This document shows positions 14,411-21,384 of a DNA stretch of 37,038 nt, one piece after another. The stretch comes from CAZRIE01 sp964600075. GTDB taxonomy: Bacteria; Bacteroidota; Bacteroidia; Flavobacteriales; Flavobacteriaceae. Both the position numbers and the translations under genes were made by a program. The stretch's first letter is position 1; every line of letters begins with the position of its first letter. Location of the stretch: assembly GCA_964600075.1 (NCBI GenBank), contig CAZRIE010000035.1:1-37038 (forward strand), written 5' to 3'. The notes beneath the pieces are model-generated. The model ran no database searches. It saw only the letters and a list, made by a program, of their open reading frames with translations, and was not told the DNA's origin.

Positions 14411-15769
14411 TTATGGCTCTAATACTTTTTTTCTCAGGTTAAACAACGGTTCCAAGATTTGCTTTTTGTTCGTTATTGCTTGTTCCTGAGTAAGTCCAAT
14501 ATATTCATAGGCACTCATGAACAAGATATTTTCTTCCACAACTTTCTTTATGTTAGTTAGCTCAACTTCATTAAAACTCTTGAACTTAGTTTGGTTGTCA
14601 ATTTTACCCAAAATGTCCAATAGAGGGTCCTGGCTAGAAAAACTACCTTCTCTAGCTCTATAGTATTTAATAGCCTCCTTTAAAGAAACTATTTCTTGAT
14701 TTGATAGGGTTAAGCTTTTCTTTGCAATAATTAATATTGCCCTATACCAATAAAAGAAGGCCTCTGGATTGCTTTTCTTAAGTTTATTTAGCTTATTGAA
14801 TTGAAGGTCTTCGATTAACCAGTCTTTTACTTCTAATGGATTGTCAAACCTTTCAATCGAAGTTTTTTCGCTGCTTTTTATAATTTCAGATAAGTAAGCC
14901 ACTTTAGCAGCTGCTGTTATTGCTTCTTCTATATTAAATTTAGTAAGTGTAAAATTTGTAAAGTTGCTAACTCCAACCTGAAGATGTTTAAACTCTTCAG
15001 ATTTAACATCTCTGGTTGAAAGAATATAACATGCCTCTTGAGTATCCTCTAAAACTTGGTCTGATGATAATTTTAATTTCCTGAACGCTATCTCTTCTTT
15101 AACCACTTGTGCGTAACTGTTGCGTACCATATTCAAATCAGAAATATTGTCCATTAAAAAAGCTACATCAAATAGTTGCTTAATAATTTCTACAGGTCTT
15201 CCTTTGGTATATAATATTCCTGTTGTTTTTGGTGCAAAAGCTGTTAATTTATCACCTAGGATGGCATCAAAGGTTGGCATCTTTACAGTTATAATTTTGC
15301 CTGAAGTTTGAATCCAATCATGCGCAATGGGTACCTCCATGAGCTCAGGATATGGGTTTGGTGTATATAGAATGTCAAGCAATATCGGTTCTACACTACC
15401 ATCAACATTACTTTTATAATACATTTTAAAATGCCCTATGGGTGCATCAGGATTATGCTTTCTGTTGTTATCATCTTGCCAATGTGTGAAGATTGTCTCT
15501 TTACTTATTATATCTAGAATAGATTCTATTTCGCTTTGAGTTTGCTCTGTAATGATATCTATGTCGATTGAGAATCTCTTTGGTTCTTTCGTAGCCAATA
15601 GTATTGCCGTTCCTCCTTTAAAGATGAATCCCAAGCCATTAATTTTAAGCTGTTCCAGAAACATCAATGCATATATGACTTTCTCAATAAGTTTAGGGTC
15701 ATACTTTTTACCTAACCTACTTTTGACGTCATAAATCCAATCTGGATGATATGTTACTTCTTCTATCAT
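14411..15769 (-). CDS. abiEii: AbiEii/AbiGii-family nucleotidyltransferase toxin
   Basis: 452 aa. A nucleotidyltransferase core near the N-terminus: FIFKGGTAILLA (48-59, GG(S/T) motif) and RFSIDIDI (65-72, with the two metal-binding Asp), then a third acidic strand in the PILLDILYTP region and GDKLTAFAPKT, as in the AbiEii toxin family. In type IV AbiE systems this enzyme is the toxin. Relatives such as MenT block tRNA acceptor ends by adding nucleotides. The C-terminal about 170 residues are a family-specific extension. 24 bp downstream of abiEi and 3 bp upstream of an 85-aa gene, hence one operon. Active-site residues are present, so it is probably active. Confidence 0.88.
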   Translation of the reverse strand: MIEEVTYHPDWIYDVKSRLGKKYDPKLIEKVIYALMFLEQLKINGLGFIFKGGTAILLATKEPKRFSIDIDIITEQTQSEIESILDIISKETIFTHWQDDNNRKHNPDAPIGHFKMYYKSNVDGSVEPILLDILYTPNPYPELMEVPIAHDWIQTSGKIITVKMPTFDAILGDKLTAFAPKTTGILYTKGRPVEIIKQLFDVAFLMDNISDLNMVRNSYAQVVKEEIAFRKLKLSSDQVLEDTQEACYILSTRDVKSEEFKHLQVGVSNFTNFTLTKFNIEEAITAAAKVAYLSEIIKSSEKTSIERFDNPLEVKDWLIEDLQFNKLNKLKKSNPEAFFYWYRAILIIAKKSLTLSNQEIVSLKEAIKYYRAREGSFSSQDPLLDILGKIDNQTKFKSFNEVELTNIKKVVEENILFMSAYEYIGLTQEQAITNKKQILEPLFNLRKKVLEP

Positions 15770-15781
15770 TTTAAATTAAGT

Positions 15782-15809
15782 TTTGGCAAAAAATCAAATT
15801 TTTGCCAAA
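15782..15809. promoter_or_regulatory. Palindrome TTTGGCAAAAA inside the abiE operon
   Basis: Perfect 11-bp inverted repeat TTTGGCAAAAA (15782-15792) / TTTTTGCCAAA (15799-15809), overlapping the last codons of abiEi and the gap before abiEii. It shares CTTTGGCAAAA with the much longer palindrome upstream of the operon, suggesting a second AbiEi binding site or an mRNA hairpin tuning abiEii translation. Confidence 0.65.
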
Positions 15810-16522
15810 GCTATATTCGTTAATTTTTCAATTTCATTTTCTCTATTTCGCCTATAAGCATAACGCTTCATCTTTCCCTTATTGACTTCAAATTTTTCGA
15901 AGGCCGAATTATAAATAAAATCTAATTCTCCTTGTTGCGCTGCATACACTTTAGTATCGATAATCATATCGACCAATAGTTTTTCCAATGATGGAATTAC
16001 TAAATTTTCGAATTCTCGAAGTGGTGCCTCTGATATAAGCTGCTTCAAAATAATTACGTCATCACTATTATGGATATATAACTCAAATGTTTCGGCATCT
16101 GGCTCTAAAAATACCTGTTTACCCTGCTCTTTTAAACTATAAAAGACCGATTCTGTCACGTCTTTTTCTAATTCTAAAATGGTGTAAAATTTGAAAGGCT
16201 GATGTCTCATAAAATCATTCAACCATTTCGTATCCCATATACAAAATTCTATAAAAGGATATTCTTTCTTAATCTTGTTGAATAGACGCTTTAACTTAAT
16301 ATCAACAACGGGACAAAATTCTTGTTTCCCTTTTAGAGCATAAACACCTCTCGCTGGGTTTTTTAAGACCCCCTTCTTTTTTAATTGCGACAAATACACG
16401 CTGATAGAGCTATCTTTTAGGTATGGAAAATCTTTCAAAATGCTTTCTACCAAATCATGCTTTGAAATAGTTCGATGCCCTTTAAAATAAGATTGTATTT
16501 TACTTTTTAGTTTCTCGTCCAA
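15794..16522 (-). CDS. AbiEi-like antitoxin/regulator (wHTH, DUF6577-type)
   Basis: 242 aa. The N-terminal 65 residues form a winged helix (TISKHDLVESIL, SSISVYLSQLKKKGVLKNPA, RGVYAL), followed by a roughly 170-aa domain (VVDIKLKRLFNKI ... FCIWDTKWLNDFM ... PSLEKLLVDMIIDTKVYAAQ) as in the DUF6577-like proteins paired with AbiEii toxins. AbiEi proteins bind inverted repeats in their own promoter and protect against the nucleotidyltransferase. The start is a TTG (16522): no in-frame ATG exists before a stop, and the alignment starts with a charged helix. First gene of a three-gene operon, facing a 48-bp palindrome. Confidence 0.8.
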   Translation of the reverse strand: MDEKLKSKIQSYFKGHRTISKHDLVESILKDFPYLKDSSISVYLSQLKKKGVLKNPARGVYALKGKQEFCPVVDIKLKRLFNKIKKEYPFIEFCIWDTKWLNDFMRHQPFKFYTILELEKDVTESVFYSLKEQGKQVFLEPDAETFELYIHNSDDVIILKQLISEAPLREFENLVIPSLEKLLVDMIIDTKVYAAQQGELDFIYNSAFEKFEVNKGKMKRYAYRRNRENEIEKLTNIALAKI

Positions 16523-16533
16523 AGCGCTATCTT

Positions 16534-16581
16534 TTAATTAAACTTTGGCAAAATACGTATTTTTTGCCAAAGTTTAATTAA
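16534..16581. promoter_or_regulatory. 48-bp operator palindrome of the abiE operon
   Basis: Perfect 20-bp arms (16534-16553 and 16562-16581), starting TTAATTAAACTTTGGCAAAA, around an 8-nt centre containing TACGTA. It ends 12 bp upstream of the abiEi start codon. Long arms, symmetry and position make it the likely AbiEi autoregulatory site. Confidence 0.8.
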
Positions 16582-16681
16582 GGAATCATTATTGTCCGTA
16601 TTAAAAGTCATCTTTTCAATCGTAAAGCTGATTATGGCATTGTAGAAATAGAATAGCTCTGTGGTCTAGTAATTCCACGTC

Positions 16682-16790
16682 TCAAATCCACCATAACATA
16701 CCTGCGCGTGAATCCTGCGGAATTTTTCAAAGTTCAGAAAGATAAGCGTCTAGAAGAAATTCTATGAAGCGCATGCACCTAAACCAAAAT
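16682..16790 (+). repeat. Dispersed hairpin repeat, copy 2
   Basis: CAAATCCACCATAACATACC (16683-16702), TGCGCGTGAATCCTGCGG, a diverged stem region, GATAAGCGTC and GAAGCGCATGC. The stem sequence differs from the other copies (GAATTT / AAATTC), yet a stem at the same position remains possible. It separates the abiE operon from the DUF4062 region. Confidence 0.62.
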
Positions 16791-16884
16791 GGTGTAGATT
16801 ACCATGAAATTATCATAATGAAACTTAGTGTTGATAGGGCTTTTCAGGGGCATTATCATAAATCATGCTACTAAAAAAATTGAT

Positions 16885-17250
16885 TTACTTAGTTAAAATA
16901 CTGTAATTCAATTATTTAAATATCGTAACGTCGCTTTAGAGCGTAATTTTCTTGCTATACCTTTCTCGCTCACAAAAGCTCCCTCGAAAACGTAAACGCC
17001 ATGCGCTTTTCTACTTTGTTTAATTCAACTACACATTAACTCCATTTATTTTTTATATCCAGAACGCTTTTTTTTCGATAAAATGAAAAATAGATATTTG
17101 ACATCGAATGCTCTTGGTTCGTCCGTCAAATGTTCCTTTTACTTCCCATAGTGCCGTCACGCTTCCCTTTTTCGATATCGTTTCTATTAACCGATTTGGG
17201 CTTAGTAAGGGTTTATAAAAAGAGGGAGGTACGAGCCTGATTATGCAATC
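16885..17250 (+). repeat. Dispersed repeat X, copy 1
   Basis: Related to 20865-21150. Shared landmarks in order: CGTAAC(G/A)TCGCTTTAG, CTTTCTCGCTCACAAAAGCT (the other copy has CTCACTCTCAAAAGCT), CGTAA(A/G)CG, TTTATTTTTTATATCCAGA and GAGGGAGG...CCT. No open frame is shared. It is directly followed by repeat Y, without a gene between. Confidence 0.6.
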
Positions 17251-17253
17251 TGT

Positions 17254-17480
17254 CTAAGAACAAATCGGTTTTCTTTGGTATCGGAAAAGGGAAGGATGTG
17301 AGGCTCGGCAAGTGATTATAAATTTTCTTGCAGATGAAAAAATAAAAAGCTTGCGAAAAGCCAAAGCGGACTTAACCCATTTTCTTTTTCTGAAAATGGG
17401 TTGTGTCCAAGACCATTTTAAACGATGCGCTTTGACCGGCATGCAATGGAGGGGAATGGGCAGAGTTTTTTATGAATCGC
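17254..17480 (+). repeat. Dispersed repeat Y, copy 1
   Basis: Related to 24289-24490. Landmarks: TTTTCTTGCAGATGAAAA, AAAAGCCAA(A/G)GCGGACTTAAC, a hairpin around CATTTTCTTTTTCTGAAAATG, GGGTTGTGT(C/T)CAAGACC and AAACGATGCGCTTTGACCGG. Reading frames differ between copies because of indels, so it is not annotated as coding. Confidence 0.62.
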
Positions 17481-17652
17481 ACTAAAACTATATTTAAATG
17501 CATATAATGAAAACATTGTCTGTATTTGATTGATTAGGAAGATAACCTATCCGAGGGTTTTCTTGACAACCACAGATTCAATACTGTCAAATATTTTGTA
17601 TCTTGTATAGGGTTATCTCGGGCCAACACCTTCATTGCTAAGTTTATACACA

Positions 17653-18909
17653 ATGCGAATATTTGTCTCTTCGTCATTTCAAGATTTGCAAGACTACCGC
17701 CATGCCACCATTCGCGTGTTGCGCCAACTGGGGCACCAAGTTGTGGCCATGGAAGACTTTGTAGCCGCCAGTGCCGTTCCTTTGGAACATGTGCTCAAAA
17801 AAGTGGAAAGATGCGAACTCTTTGTGGGGCTATTTGCGTGGCGCTATGGCTTTGTTCCCCAGAGCAAGGCGGGATTAAATCTCCCTCCCGATATTCCGGC
17901 CATTGTTGGAGCTGAATTCGGGGTTACTTCCATTGCGCATTACGAGTACCTATATGCCAAACAACTGAACATGGAATGTCTGGCCTTTTTGTTGGATGAA
18001 AATGTACCTTGGCCACCGCATCTTATTGACGGGTTTTCCACACTTGACCCGAACGCCCCCATAGACGCGCTAGCCATCCGTAATTTACGCTCGGAGCTTC
18101 AGCAAAATGCAATCGTCTCCTACTTCAGCAACCCCAATGATCTGGAAGCCCGAGTCAGCGCAGCCGTTACGGTAGCAGGCATGAGCAAACAGGTTTGGTT
18201 GAACTTGGCCGATGTAGGTACGGTCTCCGATACAGTGAATGATAGTGCACCGGAAGAAGGTATACGAAAGGCGATTATGGAGGCGGACCAAAAACGGGTG
18301 CTGCAAGTCGATTTAAATCCAAATTATCCCTGGTGGTCGACTAGGTTATACCTAACGTCAATGTTAGCCGAGCGCTTGACCAATGTATGCCGAATATTGA
18401 TTGTATTAGACGGTAAGTTTATCGGTCTATTGTCTATCCGGTGGATTATGTCTGTACTCGAGACCAAGCACCCTATCTTGACTAAAATCGCCAAAAAGAT
18501 TGATACCCGTAAAAAGGTAGATCCTGATTTGGAACGTGAAATTACGGAAATCATCGAATTGTGGCGAAAATCATTTGAAATTGCTGGAAAGCCCGAACAA
18601 AATGAACGGGCGATGAAAATAATTCTCACACCAGAACAACTCCGCCGCTGGTTTGGGGATACCATGCTGCAACAACCGGTAAGGGTTTCCGATCTGTCCC
18701 GGGCAACGGTCATCGACCTGCTGCGCATTTTGGACTATCCCACGGAATTCGTCCCCATTGTTACGGAACGAGGGTTTTCCCATCAACAAAATCAGGCAGT
18801 AGGCAATCCACAAAAGGAGTCAATAAAGGTGGTGGATAAATCGGCCCTTAATGCCAAGTTGGCACAGACTTACGTCTCGGAATTGAAGGACGGCAGTCAG
18901 GTTTTCTAG
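17653..18909 (+). CDS. DUF4062 domain protein, candidate defence effector/sensor
   Basis: 418 aa from ATG 17653; the preceding TTG at 17635 only adds a non-conserved stretch. Residues 1-90 are a DUF4062 domain, a TIR/nucleoside-deoxyribosyltransferase-like fold: MRIFVSSSFQDLQDYRHATI, HQVVAMEDF, VERCELFVGLFAWRYGF. The middle matches the usual DUF4062 continuation (SIAHYEYLYAKQLNMECLAF, FLLDENVPWPP). The C-terminal about 220 residues (PWWSTRLYLTSMLAERL ... RILIVLDGKFIGLLSIRW) are not recognised and may be a sensing domain. DUF4062 proteins are common in antiphage and signalling contexts. Stand-alone gene flanked by dispersed repeats, surrounded by toxin-antitoxin modules. Confidence 0.8.
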   Translation: MRIFVSSSFQDLQDYRHATIRVLRQLGHQVVAMEDFVAASAVPLEHVLKKVERCELFVGLFAWRYGFVPQSKAGLNLPPDIPAIVGAEFGVTSIAHYEYLYAKQLNMECLAFLLDENVPWPPHLIDGFSTLDPNAPIDALAIRNLRSELQQNAIVSYFSNPNDLEARVSAAVTVAGMSKQVWLNLADVGTVSDTVNDSAPEEGIRKAIMEADQKRVLQVDLNPNYPWWSTRLYLTSMLAERLTNVCRILIVLDGKFIGLLSIRWIMSVLETKHPILTKIAKKIDTRKKVDPDLEREITEIIELWRKSFEIAGKPEQNERAMKIILTPEQLRRWFGDTMLQQPVRVSDLSRATVIDLLRILDYPTEFVPIVTERGFSHQQNQAVGNPQKESIKVVDKSALNAKLAQTYVSELKDGSQVF

Positions 18910-18943
18910 AAAAGCACTTAGAATATTGGAGTTATTTCCCGTA

Positions 18944-19050
18944 CCAAATCCACCATAACTTACTTGCGCTTGGATCCTGTTTCAATTTTTTAGTTTCCGG
19001 CAGATAAGCGTAAAGCAAAATCGAAATAGGCGCACATGCTATGGCAAATG
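18944..19050 (+). repeat. Dispersed hairpin repeat, copy 3
   Basis: AAATCCACCATAACTTACTT, GCGCTTGGATCCTG, stem TTTCAATTTT / AAAATCGAAA with one mismatch, TTCCGGCAGATAAGCGTAAAG loop in part, TAGGCGCACATGC and ATGGCAAATGG. It lies between the DUF4062 gene and the next toxin-antitoxin pair. Confidence 0.7.
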
Positions 19051-19109
19051 GATAAAAGACTTCATCCTTTAGAAATTTAATCCTAGAAAAGTATATCACG
19101 TATTAACTA

Positions 19110-19207
19110 TCAAAATATTGCATATTGCGATATGCAATATTTTGACAAAAAAATTTGATTTACAATATCCTAAACCGTATTATTGCATATTGCGATATAC
19201 GATATTT
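19110..19207. promoter_or_regulatory. Twin TATTGCATA operators before the wHTH/NTase pair
   Basis: Site 1 is a perfect palindrome with 15-bp arms, TCAAAATATTGCATA (19110-19124) and its complement (19131-19145), around TTGCGA. Site 2 (19181-19207) repeats 27 bp of site 1 (19116-19142) with three changes and ends at the ATG (19208). Start-to-start distance is 65 bp. Position and symmetry suggest autoregulation by the wHTH protein. Confidence 0.78.
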
Positions 19208-19726
19208 ATGAAAAAAGCAAGCTTACATCAGATGAAACCACAAGATATAGTGGTATTGGCCAAACTCATTTGCATGGGCAATGAGGGCTATATTCAAATG
19301 TTATTGGCAGAAACGCTGTACATGAGTCAATCAGAAATCAGTATGTCTTTAAAACGTTCTGCCTACGCAGGTTTACTTATCAATAAGGGGCAGGAAGTTG
19401 ACCGTAAACTGTTTCTTGATTTCATTCACTTTGGCCTGAGTGTCGTTTTTCCGGAACATCCCGGAGCCATAGTTCGGGGTACTGTAACTGCCCATAGTGC
19501 GCCACCCTTGGATGCGGAGTTCCAAAGTGAGGAAAAATATGTATGGCCTTATGCCAAAGGGCAATCAAGGGGTCAGAGTATTTCCCCATTGTACCCCACA
19601 GTACCACAAGCCGCTAACCTTGATCCTAAGCTTCATGAATTACTTGCGTTATTTGATGCAGTACGTGTGGGTCGCATTCGTGAAAAAAATAGGGCTTTGG
19701 AAATCCTTGAGCAACGCATATGTTAA
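19208..19726 (+). CDS. wHTH regulator/antitoxin of a nucleotidyltransferase pair
   Basis: 172 aa from ATG 19208. The longer upstream frame to 19118 crosses the operator palindromes and is unlikely to be translated. Residues about 10-60 form a MarR-like winged helix: KPQDIVVLAKLICMG, LYMSQSEISMSLKRSAYAGL. The family signature follows: VVFPEHPGAIVRGTVTAHSA then PPL, WPYAKGQSRGQSISPLYPTV, and LLALFDAVRVGRIREKNRAL. Such proteins regularly precede a small nucleotidyltransferase and presumably act as repressor and antitoxin. The stop overlaps the next start by 7 nt (ATGTTAA), implying translational coupling. Confidence 0.8.
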   Translation: MKKASLHQMKPQDIVVLAKLICMGNEGYIQMLLAETLYMSQSEISMSLKRSAYAGLLINKGQEVDRKLFLDFIHFGLSVVFPEHPGAIVRGTVTAHSAPPLDAEFQSEEKYVWPYAKGQSRGQSISPLYPTVPQAANLDPKLHELLALFDAVRVGRIREKNRALEILEQRIC

Positions 19727-20415
19727 AAAACACTTTAATCAATAGGGAGGCTACTAAAAAAGTGGCCTTAGCTTTGGGAGACGTAAACGACCAGGTTGTT
19801 TATGTAGGCGGTGCCATGGTAAGTATATATATTGATGACCCTGCCGCAGAAGACATAAGGCCCACCAAAGATATTGACCTAACCTTTCAAATTGCCACTT
19901 TTACTGAATTGGAACAATTACGTGAGAATTTAAATGAAAGAGGTTTTTACCAAAGTTCAGAGGAAAAAGTTATTTGCAGGTTTCTTTATGAAGATTTAAA
20001 AGTAGATGTCATGTCAACACAGCCTGTAGGGTGGGCACCTTCCAACCAGTGGTTCAAAAAAGGATTTGATGAGGCAATGGCTATAAAACTTGATACTATT
20101 ATAATTAAGGTTTTGCCCCTGCCCTATTTTTTGGCCACCAAAATGGAAGCCTTTTTTGACCGGGGCATAAAAGATATATACGCCAGCCACGATTTGGAAG
20201 ATATCGTTTATCTGTTCAATTACTCCACGAATATTTCCCGTCAAATACTAACAGCTCCCACGGAAGTAAAAACTTATTTGGTCCAAAGACTAACGAAACT
20301 AATCAATAACAATACAATTATTTCGGCAATGCGCGGTAGTCTGTACTATGAACAAGCAGATGAACGAATGCTAATTATACAAGAGCGCATCCAAACCATA
20401 ATCCAAAGTGTTTAG
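19720..20415 (+). CDS. Nucleotidyltransferase toxin-like protein (AbiEii-like)
   Basis: 231 aa. The minimal nucleotidyltransferase core is clear: VVYVGGAMVSIYID (27-40, GG motif), IRPTKDIDLTF (46-56, two catalytic Asp) and a third acidic strand at FLYEDLKVDVMS. A helical C-terminal half contains LATKMEAFFDRG and SHDLEDIVYLFN, as in AbiEii-type and related toxins that modify tRNA or proteins. Paired and overlapping with the wHTH gene. Distinct in sequence and shorter than the AbiEii at 14411, so this is a second, independent nucleotidyltransferase system in the same island. The substrate cannot be deduced. Confidence 0.8.
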   Translation: MLKNTLINREATKKVALALGDVNDQVVYVGGAMVSIYIDDPAAEDIRPTKDIDLTFQIATFTELEQLRENLNERGFYQSSEEKVICRFLYEDLKVDVMSTQPVGWAPSNQWFKKGFDEAMAIKLDTIIIKVLPLPYFLATKMEAFFDRGIKDIYASHDLEDIVYLFNYSTNISRQILTAPTEVKTYLVQRLTKLINNNTIISAMRGSLYYEQADERMLIIQERIQTIIQSV

Positions 20416-20481
20416 CGAACATATTAGCGGTAAACATTAGATTGGACGCCATTAGTAACCTTCGCCACCCCGAAATATCGG

Positions 20482-20560
20482 GGCTGTTTCGATTTTATAG
20501 TGTTCCGGCAAATAAGGGTAAAGTAAAATCGAAATAGGGCGCATATGCTATGTCAAATGG
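20482..20560 (+). repeat. Dispersed hairpin repeat, copy 4 (right half)
   Basis: GGCTGTTTCGATTTTATAGT, GTTCCGGCAAATAAGGGTAA, stem TTTCGATTTTA / TAAAATCGAAA, TAGGGCGCATATGC and CAAATGG. The left half is replaced by a different small hairpin (CCCCGAAATATCGGGG, 20468-20483). It follows the nucleotidyltransferase gene. Confidence 0.7.
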
Positions 20561-21384
20561 CTACAAACTGCTGTAAATTCAATGACTCGCTTTAGTAAGC
20601 CCAAATTGAAGCAAATGACCTTTATTTCTATGGGAAATTCCATTTTTTACGAAAAAACTAGCCGAAAAATGTGGCTTCGCAAGGTTTTTTATGAAAACAT
20701 GATTTGACCGCTATTTTATCTGCTTTTTAAAACTCTCATTATCAGTCACTTATTTTCGGCATTTTATTCATTGCACCAATTTTTTAGCAAACTTTTTCAA
20801 TGTTTGTTGGGGTTCCCAGAGTTTTTACAGCAAAATTGTTGCAATACTAAATCATTGAATTCCTACAAAATACTGAAAATCAATTGATTAAAATGCGTAA
20901 CATCGCTTTAGCGTGTTACCCTCTTGCTTTACATTTCTCACTCTCAAAAGCTCGTTTCAAAATGTAAGCGTTCCGCTCCCAGACCAAATATCAAATTCAA
21001 GCAAAAGAAATTAGAATCCTTTTATTTTTTATATCCAGAGCGCGCACTTGATTTCTGCACCAGATAACTATTAGGGTGGTTCAAGTACAAGTTCATTGCT
21101 TCAGTACTAAAAAACGGAAGGGAGGGGGATCGGCCTAGGTTACGTTGATATCTCGACCTGTGGAACAGGTTATCTACAAAATTAGTAGGAGTGTTAAACT
21201 GTTTTTAAATGGATTAATAATATTTTAATTTATAGATATTTATGCCTTCGTAAATTGCATACGAGTTTCAGTACTTAGTGAAAGTAATTTACGTAGCTTT
21301 TTTGGAGAGCATAAAACTTTAAACTCCTAAACATAGACGTTAAAAATAATAGTTACCTATTCCTCCGATTCTCTTTTGTAATTT
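20561..21384. repeat. Non-coding stretch with dispersed repeat X, copy 2 (about 20865-21150)
   Basis: About 820 bp without a gene. From 20865 it parallels 16885-17250: CGTAACATCGCTTTAGCG, CTCACTCTCAAAAGCT, ATGTAAGCG, TTTATTTTTTATATCCAGAG, GGGAGGGGGATCGGCCT. CGTAACATCGCTTTAGCGTGTTAC can fold into a hairpin. The rest (20561-20864) shows nothing I recognise. Here the TIR-WD40 gene follows instead of repeat Y. Confidence 0.58.

Noticed and set aside
17254..17442. Minus-strand frame resembling a frame at 24286-24477
   Set aside because: The resemblance comes from repeat Y, whose indels break every long shared frame; treated as a non-coding repeat.
19118..19207. 30-residue N-terminal extension of the wHTH protein
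   Set aside because: It would translate the operator palindromes; ATG 19208 begins the conserved part.
13997..20560. Integron attC cassettes
   Set aside because: The hairpin repeats lack recognisable attC core sites, and no IntI-type integrase is in the window. Only the cassette-like arrangement is kept as a finding.
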